Assembly: GCA_016840025.1 (NCBI GenBank)
Contig: JAEOTF010000132.1
Location: 1 to 19,086 of the forward strand
Direction: 5' to 3'
Length of the DNA stretch: 19,086 nucleotides
Origin: Candidatus Hodarchaeota archaeon
Lineage (GTDB): Archaea > Asgardarchaeota > Heimdallarchaeia > Hodarchaeales > YT1-039
Made by a program: the position numbers and the translations under genes. Every line of letters begins with the position of its first letter. The first letter of the stretch is position 1. A model generated the notes under the pieces. That model was not told the origin of the DNA. It saw nothing but the letters and a program-made list of their open reading frames with translations, and searched no databases. Shown here in pieces: positions 7,457 to 14,945 of this stretch.

Positions 7457-7465
7457 TTTTATATA
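7457..7465 (+). promoter_or_regulatory. Candidate TATA box for the zinc-ribbon membrane protein gene
   Basis: TTTTATATA ends 33 nt before the ATG at 7498. This places the likely transcription start about 7-10 nt before the start codon. A nearly leaderless transcript would explain the lack of a Shine-Dalgarno element there. Confidence 0.55.
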
Positions 7466-7497
7466 CCGAATTAGCCTATAGGCACGAGGCATGACTA

Positions 7498-8148
7498 ATG
7501 TCCATCGATTGTAAGGAGTGTGGAGTAAGAATAGATAACAATGCTTCCATTTGCCCTACTTGTGGGGAACGGGTGAAAGATATCTATGATGTCATACGGA
7601 ACGACCCTCTCTTAGAGAATGGAAGCGTTTCACTACAAAATAAGAACTTTACTTATGGAGAAAGGACAAAATTACTTCTTGTTGTGTTAGTAAATCATTA
7701 CATAGTAGTTGGAGGACTTTGTACCCTACTATTTATCTCTATTCTTGCAGTTAACATCCTTGCAATTACAGTGTGTTCCTTCCTGACCGCATTATACTTC
7801 TTTTGGATATGGGAATTACAGCATTATAACAATGGTGCAAGAGTATTGATGTTGATAGTAATGGTATTAATAACGCCGATACAAGTGATAACTATGGTAT
7901 TAACATTATTAGAATTAAATTCTCCATTAAACGTCTTTATTTTACTAGACGTTCTTCTCTCCATTCTTACTTTCTTAACTATCTATACTCTAGGGTTTCA
8001 TCACGAGACTATTCGGTTATTCGTGGATGTGAGATATAAAGAATATAGAATAGCACTTAAATTTCTGCGATTTCCCTATCTTAATCGTTGGTCAAGGAAA
8101 TTCCTGCGAAACCCCTATCCTAATCGTTGGTTAAGGAAATTAGAGTAA
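7498..8148 (+). CDS. Zinc-ribbon multi-pass membrane protein
   Basis: The 216-residue protein opens with a zinc ribbon of the archaeal double-zinc-ribbon type: Cys5-x2-Cys8 and Cys19-x2-Cys22 (CKEC and CPTC). About four hydrophobic segments follow (roughly 57-80, 82-104, 114-138 and 144-166). The tail is strongly basic and contains a duplicated 13-residue unit, KFLRFPYLNRWSR then KFLRNPYPNRWLR. Such zinc-ribbon membrane proteins are frequent in archaea and usually unassigned. The N-terminal ribbon and basic tail would both be cytoplasmic given an even number of helices. It is the only plus-strand gene among four surface or membrane genes here and has its own TATA-like promoter. No function can be given. 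Confidence 0.7.
   Translation: MSIDCKECGVRIDNNASICPTCGERVKDIYDVIRNDPLLENGSVSLQNKNFTYGERTKLLLVVLVNHYIVVGGLCTLLFISILAVNILAITVCSFLTALYFFWIWELQHYNNGARVLMLIVMVLITPIQVITMVLTLLELNSPLNVFILLDVLLSILTFLTIYTLGFHHETIRLFVDVRYKEYRIALKFLRFPYLNRWSRKFLRNPYPNRWLRKLE
8059..8136 (+). repeat. Two tandem 39-bp units at the 3' end of the membrane protein gene
   Basis: Two adjacent 39-bp units (8059-8097 and 8098-8136) share most bases, including CCCTATC and TAATCGTTGGT. They encode the duplicated basic FLRxPYxNRWxRK tail. This is a recent in-frame duplication. Confidence 0.8.
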
Positions 8149-8357
8149 GTAATTCTTCTCATCATAACTCAGTTATTTCAAGTTTATATCTAAAGTAAAT
8201 GAATTAGAGTAAGTAAAAAGATCCTAATATTGATAGAAGGCAGGATGAGTGAAAAGTAGTATTTAGCTTTCAATCGTTGTATGCGGGTTTGCTGGAACTT
8301 CAAGAAGTTGTAGATGTAGTATATTTTTTAAACTCTTACAAAGATGAAATCCTTAAT

Positions 8358-9860
8358 CTATCCAAGAATCAAAATCTTAAAAGAAGGGTGAAATCTATTG
8401 TGGGAAAATCTCTTTCCTAGAGATTCCACTACCTTTTCCGCGATTTTTCTCTTTTTAAAGCGCCAATAACCAATTCCTACACCAACTCCACCTGCCAACC
8501 CTAAAGCGGTTATTAGTAACCAAAATGGGTCTATATATGGTAATAACGGTTGCTTAAGGTCAAATATACTAGGTCTAAGCTCTTTTAAAGCAGAAATATT
8601 AGATGTAATATATGTTCCGACCATTTCTTGGTCCGCAAGGTTGTTTTTTCTAAAATCGTCTCCATTAGATGGGTCTTCTAGACGAAAAGGGATAATTAAG
8701 CCTTGATCTTCCCAGATTGGGGCTTTGTATAGAGTAATACTTTCAGCATTCTGATATTTAGTAGTTAAAACCTTAGAGGTAAATTCTTGCATAGAATTCC
8801 AGTAGCCTAAAAAGGGAACTGGATTTATAGATTTCATATCCGAAGAAACGCTTAGATAAGTGATAAATGGGTTATCTCTATAGAATCCCAAATGTATTGT
8901 GGCACTTATGTAAGTTATAAGAGGTTGATAATATTCTTCGGTTATACTAAAATTTCCCGTTAAAGGTTCTACTACAAGATGGTGTAGAAATACTTCATAA
9001 GGAGAAGATACTAAAAGCCAATAACCGCCTTTTTCATCGGTAATGATATGACGAGGGAGGAGATTAATGTCTTCCCAAGTTTCTTCAGCAATGCAATTGA
9101 GTTTCTCGGCTCTAACACGCCAACCCCACACTTTAGGGGCAGAATCTGAAGTTTGGGATCCTGTTATCCACATATTAATACTACTGGAATTTTTGACTTC
9201 TCCATTTAAAAACGATTTACCGGGAAAAGTGCCCAAAAAGCGAAATTTCCCCTCTCCAGGCCACAATACCGATAGATTCATAGAATTAGTATATACCAGA
9301 TTGGTTTGCTTAATAATAAATGGATGGGTACCGTTCCACCTAATATGAAATCCCCAGTCACTTGAATCACTTACTAGCACTTTGTTTATGAGTGTTGTAC
9401 TATTCTGTCCCCATGTATTACTAGAATAGTGAAAAAATTCATAAGTATCCCCCAAAGACCGATTGTAAAGTATATAGACAAAATCTATTCCACCAACTTG
9501 TCTATTCGAGAAAAGCGGTAGTTCTGTAAGCCGAAACTCGTCATAAAAATCAATCTCACGCTTTTCAATATGTCCAGAAGTATAATTGGTCCAGAGATGC
9601 ACAAGAAACCTACGATATCCACTTTTATCTAGAGCTACGTCGACGGAGTGAATATTTCCCTGACTATCATACACAAACGGGGTCATATCATGCTCTAGAT
9701 TGGATTGAGATCCTCCATAAAGCATGAACGGGAGGACAAAAAAGGAACTATCTTCCGTATTAGAGACGCTCTTCATACTCTGTTCGCTGCTAACTGTCGC
9801 AACGGGCAAGAGAACGAACAGGAGAAGTAATAAAATACGACGCCAGCGATAAGTTTGCAT
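8358..9860 (-). CDS. Large exported protein with C-terminal membrane anchor, unknown function
   Basis: The 500-residue product has a classic signal peptide (RWRRILLLLLFVLLPVATVSS, residues 5-25). About 410 residues of extracellular beta-rich sequence follow, then a transmembrane segment (about 445-467, PFWLLITALGLAGGVGVGIGYW) and a basic cytoplasmic tail. Recurrent Trp/Tyr/Gly strands separated by about 45-60 residues, such as GYWLLVSS and NPFITYLSVSS, are reminiscent of a beta-propeller, but I could not delimit blades. Many N-glycosylation sequons are present. An AGAGGT element sits 6 nt before the ATG and a TATA-like box about 50 nt upstream, so it has its own promoter. A sensor, adhesion or S-layer-linked role is possible; none is shown. 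Confidence 0.65.
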   Translation of the reverse strand: MQTYRWRRILLLLLFVLLPVATVSSEQSMKSVSNTEDSSFFVLPFMLYGGSQSNLEHDMTPFVYDSQGNIHSVDVALDKSGYRRFLVHLWTNYTSGHIEKREIDFYDEFRLTELPLFSNRQVGGIDFVYILYNRSLGDTYEFFHYSSNTWGQNSTTLINKVLVSDSSDWGFHIRWNGTHPFIIKQTNLVYTNSMNLSVLWPGEGKFRFLGTFPGKSFLNGEVKNSSSINMWITGSQTSDSAPKVWGWRVRAEKLNCIAEETWEDINLLPRHIITDEKGGYWLLVSSPYEVFLHHLVVEPLTGNFSITEEYYQPLITYISATIHLGFYRDNPFITYLSVSSDMKSINPVPFLGYWNSMQEFTSKVLTTKYQNAESITLYKAPIWEDQGLIIPFRLEDPSNGDDFRKNNLADQEMVGTYITSNISALKELRPSIFDLKQPLLPYIDPFWLLITALGLAGGVGVGIGYWRFKKRKIAEKVVESLGKRFSHNRFHPSFKILILG

Positions 9861-9909
9861 AGAATAACCTCTAACAATGAATAGTAACCCTAGTCTTGCT
9901 TGATTTTCC

Positions 9910-9917
9910 CTTATAAA
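9910..9917 (-). promoter_or_regulatory. Candidate TATA box for the large exported protein gene
   Basis: Read on the minus strand, TTTATAAG lies 50 nt upstream of the ATG at 9860. It predicts a start near 9885-9890 and a leader of about 27 nt containing the AGAGGT ribosome binding site (9867-9872). Confidence 0.5.
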
Positions 9918-10309
9918 CGGCTGTTACTACCACAACTTCAAAACCACCATTTTCCGCTCTGGTTGGGGGATTATATAGTGGTTCATTGTGATTTTCTCTG
10001 AACATGCATTTCCCATTCCTTATTTACGAGTTTATGCTCAATACGGCATTGGGTTCACTCTCTTGTCTTCTCTCCATCCCTATCGTCTAAATTAACTTAA
10101 TTTGCATCAGGAGAGAGATCTCTGGTATGAATGTGGCAAATGAGTATAAAAATACTTCAAATCCCTTATAAGAATGATAACTTTCTCAAATTTCTCTATT
10201 ATTGAGCTCCAGATAAAAAAACTTTCCTTAATTGACGAGAAAACCATAATTTCCTTATCTACTCACGAAAATGTGAAATCACAAATATACTCTTAGTATA
10301 AGATTTTGT

Positions 10310-10438
10310 TTATGAGAACTTAGGATTATCTTTCTTGCATCGAAAACATTTGCATCGAAGATCTGAGTCTTGGTGCGGGTATAGATGATCAGTTGCGAAC
10401 CCTAAAAGTTTAGTGGTTGGTGTTTCTGAACTATTCAC
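10310..10438 (-). CDS. Possible very small Cys/His-rich protein or gene remnant
   Basis: A GTG-initiated frame of 42 codons ends in HLYPHQDSDLRCKCFRCKKD and a short polar tail. The H-x3-H and C-x-C-x2-C arrangement could bind zinc. The frame stays open 17 codons further upstream with no better start, so it may be the 3' end of a decayed gene. There is no clear Shine-Dalgarno element. The decamer TTGCATCGAA occurs twice within it on the plus strand. I do not recognise a family; the case rests on the unusual cysteine clustering only. Confidence 0.25.
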   Translation of the reverse strand: MNSSETPTTKLLGFATDHLYPHQDSDLRCKCFRCKKDNPKFS

Positions 10439-10587
10439 CCTATTCTTAACCGATCTACCTTTTAAGCTCTCCTCTTCTTTTATGATTTAGTTTTCAAGTA
10501 TACTTGAATTCCATAAAGTTTAATTGACAATAAACCTTTTTCCATTTCTGCGACTTATCAAAAGTAAATACGATAAAGTGAGAGATT

Positions 10588-11346
10588 ATGTATAAAAAAT
10601 TAGTGTTTTTGACAATGATTTTCTTATTTTTTATATTTACTACACTTAATACTCCTTCAATGGCAACCGATGCTAAACCTGCCAAAAATGTGATTTCTGA
10701 TACTTTTTGGACGTTAACACAATGGAATGAGAACGCCACTGTGAACTGGTGGACCGCAGGTCAAAAAGTTAATGCGTCAGTAAATTCGTCAGTAAGTTAC
10801 AAGATCACTGCAGAAAATCCATCGAATTTTTCGTATCCAAATTCTGGTCAATTCAGCATTGGGAATGTTTCTGCTTTAGCGACAGACAATAATGATATAT
10901 CCAGTAATTTAGCCCTTTCCATATGGCCTTGGATGCCTGGAGTAATAGCTCATACTAATTGGACTTACCAAAAAATTACCGCAGAGAAAGCTGCTAATGG
11001 GACATTTACTCAAGGTCAGCTTGATATTTTTGAAAATCACCTGTATGATGCAGGAGAATATCCGCGTCGTTCTATTCAATTCTATTATTCTCAAAACCAA
11101 ACACTTGGAAATCAGAATACGACCTTAATATACGATTATGATACAGGTGTTTTGCTTTGTGGTTATTCAGAATTCACTTTTGCGACCCCCTATTATATTG
11201 AGCTCCGATTTCACAATAGTACGCTAATAACTGAGTCAAACATATTAACAAGTGTCGAAACAGGCTTGATCATCCCTTATGATAGTGTAATTCCGCTACT
11301 AACATTTTCAACACTAATAGTCTATAGTATCCACAAAAAAAGGTAA
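10588..11346 (+). CDS. Exported, membrane-anchored protein heading the ECF transporter operon
   Basis: The 252-residue protein has a signal peptide (KKLVFLTMIFLFFIF, residues 3-17, cleavage likely near SMA-TD), an extracellular domain rich in Trp, Asn and N-glycosylation sequons, and a C-terminal membrane segment (about 228-248) with HKKR at the end. Its stop TAA overlaps the ATG of the next gene by one base (TAATG), so it is translationally coupled to the S component. I know no family for the outer domain. Because it heads an ECF importer operon and faces outward, a role in capturing or presenting the transported compound is the simplest inference. ECF importers normally lack a separate binding protein, so this is unusual. 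Confidence 0.65.
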   Translation: MYKKLVFLTMIFLFFIFTTLNTPSMATDAKPAKNVISDTFWTLTQWNENATVNWWTAGQKVNASVNSSVSYKITAENPSNFSYPNSGQFSIGNVSALATDNNDISSNLALSIWPWMPGVIAHTNWTYQKITAEKAANGTFTQGQLDIFENHLYDAGEYPRRSIQFYYSQNQTLGNQNTTLIYDYDTGVLLCGYSEFTFATPYYIELRFHNSTLITESNILTSVETGLIIPYDSVIPLLTFSTLIVYSIHKKR

Positions 11347-12071
11347 TGGAAGAAAAAATAGTGGTATTTCCTAAGTCTAAAGAAGAGACAGATAGACCTA
11401 TCCTGTTTGAGGAGATCGACAAAAAATCGTTTCTTCAATCTGTTGATAATTTATCTTCCTCAGATATTCGAGAGAGCATTTACCGATATGCCCTAATTGT
11501 TGTGTTTGCTGCAGCTGCGGTAGGTTCATCTGCTGCTCTGCTATTTATTCCCAATCTTGAAACAATTACTCTCTTCATTTTTCTTATTGCATTTGTCTAT
11601 GGTTATCGCACTGGTTTTGCAATGATGATCACTACAGCCTTTGTTTTCGAATTTTTTGCAAGTACCGTATACGGGGTCGCAACATATTTACTTCCCTTTA
11701 AACTCGTTTCTTATTCAATTACTGTGATTACAGCTGCTTTTATTGGAAAAATCTATTATAACGAACAAAATAATGCGAAAAGAATTGAGGATTCTTTATC
11801 CATACCAAATAAAGTACAAACAAAGATATTATTTGCATTCATTGGATTAATTTTAACTCTAATATATGATATGATCACTGTAACTTCTATCTTTTTGTTC
11901 TATTCCTCAACTGATGCCTTTTTCGTGCTTTTTATTACAGGGATTCCTTGGTATCTCTTTCATGAAACTACTAATGCTTTGTTGTTTACTTTGATTCCAA
12001 CTTTAGCTGGTTTTATGTTTTACTCCAACCCTCTTAAAGAAAACACTTCTAATTCCTCTAATGCAACTTAA
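11346..12071 (+). CDS. ECF transporter S component (substrate-specific membrane subunit)
   Basis: The 241-residue protein has a roughly 45-residue cytoplasmic N-terminal extension, then about six hydrophobic segments (around 48-67, 72-84, 88-104, 116-136, 160-184 and 190-226). The core GYRTGFAMMITTAFVFEFF (86-104) and the later IYDMITVTSIFLF segment are typical of S components, which bind a vitamin and dock on the EcfT/EcfA1/EcfA2 energising module. The two ATPases and T component lie just downstream in the same operon, which makes the assignment strong. The substrate cannot be read from sequence. The DUF4430 protein next door hints at a corrinoid or another cofactor precursor. The long hydrophilic N terminus is atypical for the family. 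Confidence 0.75.
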   Translation: MEEKIVVFPKSKEETDRPILFEEIDKKSFLQSVDNLSSSDIRESIYRYALIVVFAAAAVGSSAALLFIPNLETITLFIFLIAFVYGYRTGFAMMITTAFVFEFFASTVYGVATYLLPFKLVSYSITVITAAFIGKIYYNEQNNAKRIEDSLSIPNKVQTKILFAFIGLILTLIYDMITVTSIFLFYSSTDAFFVLFITGIPWYLFHETTNALLFTLIPTLAGFMFYSNPLKENTSNSSNAT

Positions 12072-12101
12072 TTATTTGTTAAAAATAGTGTAGGGATTTT
12101 T

Positions 12102-12584
12102 ATGCCTGATCTAAAAGACATATTGGGAAGATATTGGCTCCCGCAATTGGTTGTTTTTGGAACACTCTTAACTTACTCCCTTTTATTAACCACAGGTGTA
12201 ACGCTACTTGTGGCGGATCCTGACCGTTTTTTCCCCCATTTAGGCAGTAATGATAATCAAACCAATGATTCATTTCAAGTTGTTTTATTATTTGAATCTA
12301 AAGTAAGTGATAAACCTATTACATGGGATCCCATAATTGTGAAATTCTCTAACACTACAACACTCTTTGCAGTCATGAATTCATCATTAACAATTTCAGG
12401 AAAATATCACGGGGATTTAGGATTCTTTGTTGAAGGAATAAATGGTTTAAAACAAACGACCAGTAGTTTCTGGTTATATGAGTATTATGATTTTGATGAC
12501 GGTTGGGTTGAAACTCCAGTAGGGATTTCTTTATTTCGAATAAGTTCGAATAAACATTTTCGCTGGATTTATCAAACTGTGTGA
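12102..12584 (+). CDS. Membrane-anchored DUF4430 (transcobalamin-like) protein
   Basis: The 160-residue protein has an N-terminal membrane anchor (about 16-37) and an external region. The last 85 residues fit DUF4430, the beta-grasp-like domain related to the C-terminal domain of transcobalamin and intrinsic factor. Visible landmarks are a strand around TTLFAVMNSSLTIS (86-99), FFVEGINGL (108-116), SSFWLYEYYDFDDGW (121-135) and the final KHFRWIYQ strand. In bacteria such domains occur in proteins tied to cobalamin binding and adhesion. Lying between the S component and the EcfA genes, it probably contributes to extracellular substrate binding. An AGGGAT element precedes the ATG by about 6 nt. 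No cobalamin-ligating residue can be identified with certainty. Confidence 0.7.
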   Translation: MPDLKDILGRYWLPQLVVFGTLLTYSLLLTTGVTLLVADPDRFFPHLGSNDNQTNDSFQVVLLFESKVSDKPITWDPIIVKFSNTTTLFAVMNSSLTISGKYHGDLGFFVEGINGLKQTTSSFWLYEYYDFDDGWVETPVGISLFRISSNKHFRWIYQTV

Positions 12585-12588
12585 TAAT

Positions 12589-13365
12589 ATGTCTAATCAT
12601 AAGAATCAGCAGTTTGTTGTAGAATTTGAGGATGTAACCTTTCGATATCACACTAAACCCATTTTCACCTCTTTATCTTTCCAAATTCCTTCCAATAGCT
12701 GTACTTTACTATTAGGCCCGACAGGAATAGGTAAAACCACTATTTTACGGATGATTAAGGGAATAATACCTTATTTTCTTCCTTATCTCCTTACTGGGCG
12801 AATTTCTGTTTTTTCTGAGGTTAAAACCGAACATAATTATCTAGAACAGAATTTAGATATTGGTTATCTTTTTCAAGATACAGAAATGCAGTTTATTGGC
12901 TCAACAGTCGAGCAAGATTTAGCTTTTGGCTTAGAAAATATGGGAATACCTTCTCATAAAATTAAAGCGCATATAGAACATCTAGGATACCACTTTCCCA
13001 TTATGCAAAATTTGAAGCACCGTACCCCTTACAGCTTAAGTGGAGGGGAACTAACACTTGTTGAATTCTTAGCAACTCTCATTATGCAACCAAAGTTGTT
13101 GTTATGTGATGAACCTATAGCGCATTTAGATTCTTTCGCTAGCCAACAGTTTCTTGCTTTTTTAGAAAAATACCTCAAGAATTATTCCTGTATTATTTCA
13201 ACCCATAGTATTGAACCATTTTTACCACTTGCTAACTATATAGTCGCATTGAATCCTTCTAGTGGTCAACTCGCCTATCAAGGCAATGTTAAAGACTTTT
13301 TGGATAGAATTAACGAGTTTTTTTGGTTAGAACAACCATTAATTTCGTATTACCCTGATTTATAG
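12589..13365 (+). CDS. ecfA1: ECF transporter ATPase, first subunit
   Basis: This 258-residue ABC ATPase has Walker A GPTGIGKTT (43-51), a Q-loop at Q96 (LFQDTEMQF), the signature LSGGE (150-154), Walker B LLLCDEP (170-176), D-loop AHLD (178-181) and switch histidine H206. The Q-loop neighbourhood FQDTEMQFIGSTVEQDLAFGLEN is the usual pattern of EcfA/CbiO proteins, where it contacts the T component. The gene starts 4 nt after the DUF4430 gene. Of the two ATPases it pairs with the following one as a heterodimer. Naming it A1 follows gene order only. All catalytic elements are intact. Confidence 0.88.
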   Translation: MSNHKNQQFVVEFEDVTFRYHTKPIFTSLSFQIPSNSCTLLLGPTGIGKTTILRMIKGIIPYFLPYLLTGRISVFSEVKTEHNYLEQNLDIGYLFQDTEMQFIGSTVEQDLAFGLENMGIPSHKIKAHIEHLGYHFPIMQNLKHRTPYSLSGGELTLVEFLATLIMQPKLLLCDEPIAHLDSFASQQFLAFLEKYLKNYSCIISTHSIEPFLPLANYIVALNPSSGQLAYQGNVKDFLDRINEFFWLEQPLISYYPDL

Positions 13366-13383
13366 TTATGGAGAGAGTAATCT

Positions 13384-14235
13384 ATGAAAAATCAGCTTTG
13401 TTTACGAAATCTTTCTTTTAAATTCAAGGATGCTCCCTACGAATTATTCTCAAATCTGTCCACTAATCTCGGAGGAACTTCCCCTATCGTAGGAATCTTG
13501 GGACGAAACGGAGTAGGAAAGACAGTTTTAGCTAAATTATTGACTGGGCTGCTAAAACCTACATCCGGAAATGTCTTCTTGGATGATCAAGATATAACTT
13601 CAATGAGAACGTCAACCCGAGCTCAATATATTTCAATGACGTTTCAAAGGTCATATAGTGCTTTTTTTAAAGAAACGAATTATCAAGAGCTTCTATTTAC
13701 ATTAAAAAATAAGTTAAAGCATGACAAAACCAAAATCGGTTTGGAAATTCTGGATCAATTATTAGAAAAACATAATTTGAAGGATAAGGCTGAACAAAGC
13801 CCATTAACTCTTTCTGGTGGTGAGCGAAGAAAGCTAAATCAAGTCATTATTTCAATTATAAACCCCAAAATCTTGATATTGGATGAACCAACGGTTGGTT
13901 TTGATCTTCTGGAAAAGCAAGGACTAATTCATCATATTAATAATCTAAAAAATAATTCGCAACGAGTATTTGTTCTTACTCATGACATCGAATTTTTATT
14001 ACGCATTAGCGATACTATTGTCGTTTTAAGTCAAAATACCGAAAATAAGAATACTGTAGTAGGTTATCATGGGTCCTTACATGCATTTTTTCATGAAAAA
14101 CATTATAAACGCTTTCCTGAAGTTCATGTGCCTACAGAATTCCGTCTATTAGAAATTCTCAAGAATAAGGGGAAGCTTGCAAAAGAAACGACTTTTTCTC
14201 AATTCTTAAACTCGACTATAGCTCTTAAGGAGTAG
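13384..14235 (+). CDS. ecfA2: ECF transporter ATPase, second subunit
   Basis: This 283-residue ABC ATPase has Walker A GRNGVGKT (40-47), Q88 in the Q-loop (MTFQRS), the signature LSGGE (143-147), Walker B ILILDEP (163-169) and switch histidine H200 (LTHDIE). Beyond the nucleotide-binding domain it has a C-terminal extension of about 60 residues ending in a helical region, as often seen in EcfA subunits, where it helps dimerisation. A GGAGAG element precedes the ATG by about 9 nt. It follows the first ATPase by 18 nt, so both are co-translated from one mRNA. The two ATPases differ in length and sequence, which suggests a heterodimer. Confidence 0.88.
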   Translation: MKNQLCLRNLSFKFKDAPYELFSNLSTNLGGTSPIVGILGRNGVGKTVLAKLLTGLLKPTSGNVFLDDQDITSMRTSTRAQYISMTFQRSYSAFFKETNYQELLFTLKNKLKHDKTKIGLEILDQLLEKHNLKDKAEQSPLTLSGGERRKLNQVIISIINPKILILDEPTVGFDLLEKQGLIHHINNLKNNSQRVFVLTHDIEFLLRISDTIVVLSQNTENKNTVVGYHGSLHAFFHEKHYKRFPEVHVPTEFRLLEILKNKGKLAKETTFSQFLNSTIALKE

Positions 14236-14241
14236 AAAATT

Positions 14242-14931
14242 ATGTATACTACAAAAAATCAAGTAGATCCACGTCTTGCTCTCATTTTTCTTGTTAGTGG
14301 ATCGGTCGTAATTTTTTATTTTAATAACACTCTTCTTCTCCTTCTAATTTTGTTTTTTTACGTTTTACTTTATTTAAACCTGCAGCATAAACGATTGAAG
14401 CAAGTTCTGATGGTACTGATATTTTCTACGCTTATGTTAATAGTAATTAACCTGATTTTTAATTATTTAGCACAACAGGAGCTAACACTTGCTGTTTTGC
14501 GATTATGTACATTAAATGTAGCATTCAGTTGGTTTTTCCTTAATACCTCCCCAGAAGATTTAACAAAAGCATTAATATGGTTTAAAATACCCTATCGTTG
14601 GGCTTGGACATTTTCTGGAGCCTATAGATACATTAATTTGTTTAAACGTGAAACAGAAGAAATAATAGATGCTCAACTGGTCCGCGGGATTCCATTGGAC
14701 GGTTCCATCAAAGAACGTTTAAGGCATTTATCCTCAATTATCATTCCGCTGGTTTATCGTACAAATGTGCGTACCCAACAACTTGCTGAAGCATTGTTTG
14801 CAAGATGTTGGATTCCTGCAGGAAACAAATCTTTTTTACATCCATTAAATTTCAAAACAAAAAGTAATTTCCTGTATTCCTTCCTTTTTGTTCTTATTAT
14901 GTTAATCACATCAGTCTCATTATTCATTTGA
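14242..14931 (+). CDS. ecfT: ECF transporter T component (transmembrane energising subunit)
   Basis: The 229-residue protein has the CbiQ/EcfT layout: the VDPRLALIF opening (8-16), four to five hydrophobic helices, then two coupling-helix motifs in the cytoplasmic region and a final membrane helix (213-229). The canonical motif is Ala-Arg-Gly near each coupling helix. Here they read VRG (147-149, in DAQLVRG) and ARC (187-189, in AEALFARC), so the arginines that contact the ATPases are kept while neighbouring positions vary. AAGGAG lies 8-9 nt before the ATG, overlapping the end of the ecfA2 gene. Its operon partners supply the ATPases and the S component. Confidence 0.85.
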   Translation: MYTTKNQVDPRLALIFLVSGSVVIFYFNNTLLLLLILFFYVLLYLNLQHKRLKQVLMVLIFSTLMLIVINLIFNYLAQQELTLAVLRLCTLNVAFSWFFLNTSPEDLTKALIWFKIPYRWAWTFSGAYRYINLFKRETEEIIDAQLVRGIPLDGSIKERLRHLSSIIIPLVYRTNVRTQQLAEALFARCWIPAGNKSFLHPLNFKTKSNFLYSFLFVLIMLITSVSLFI

Positions 14932-14945
14932 AAAGGTGAACTAGG

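Larger units (their letters stand above)
9861..10587. other. Long intergenic region between divergent genes
   Basis: About 727 nt between the minus-strand exported protein and the plus-strand ECF cluster. It holds the promoter of the former and presumably that of the latter, though no clear TATA box stands out before 10588. A GTGAGAG element 4-10 nt before ATG 10588 can serve as ribosome binding site. The only coding candidate is a 42-codon Cys-rich frame on the minus strand. No tRNA or structured RNA was recognised. Confidence 0.5.

Noticed and set aside
9067..9348. 93-codon plus-strand frame inside the large exported protein gene
   Set aside because: It is an antisense shadow with no domain; the minus-strand gene has a clear signal peptide, anchor and promoter.
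10330..10420. Possible tRNA or structured RNA around the repeated TTGCATCGAA
   Set aside because: No cloverleaf, T-loop consensus or acceptor stem could be formed; the repeat is explained equally well by the small Cys-rich frame.
12373..12651. 92-codon minus frame across the DUF4430 and ecfA1 junction
   Set aside because: It is antisense to two well-supported genes in a tight operon.
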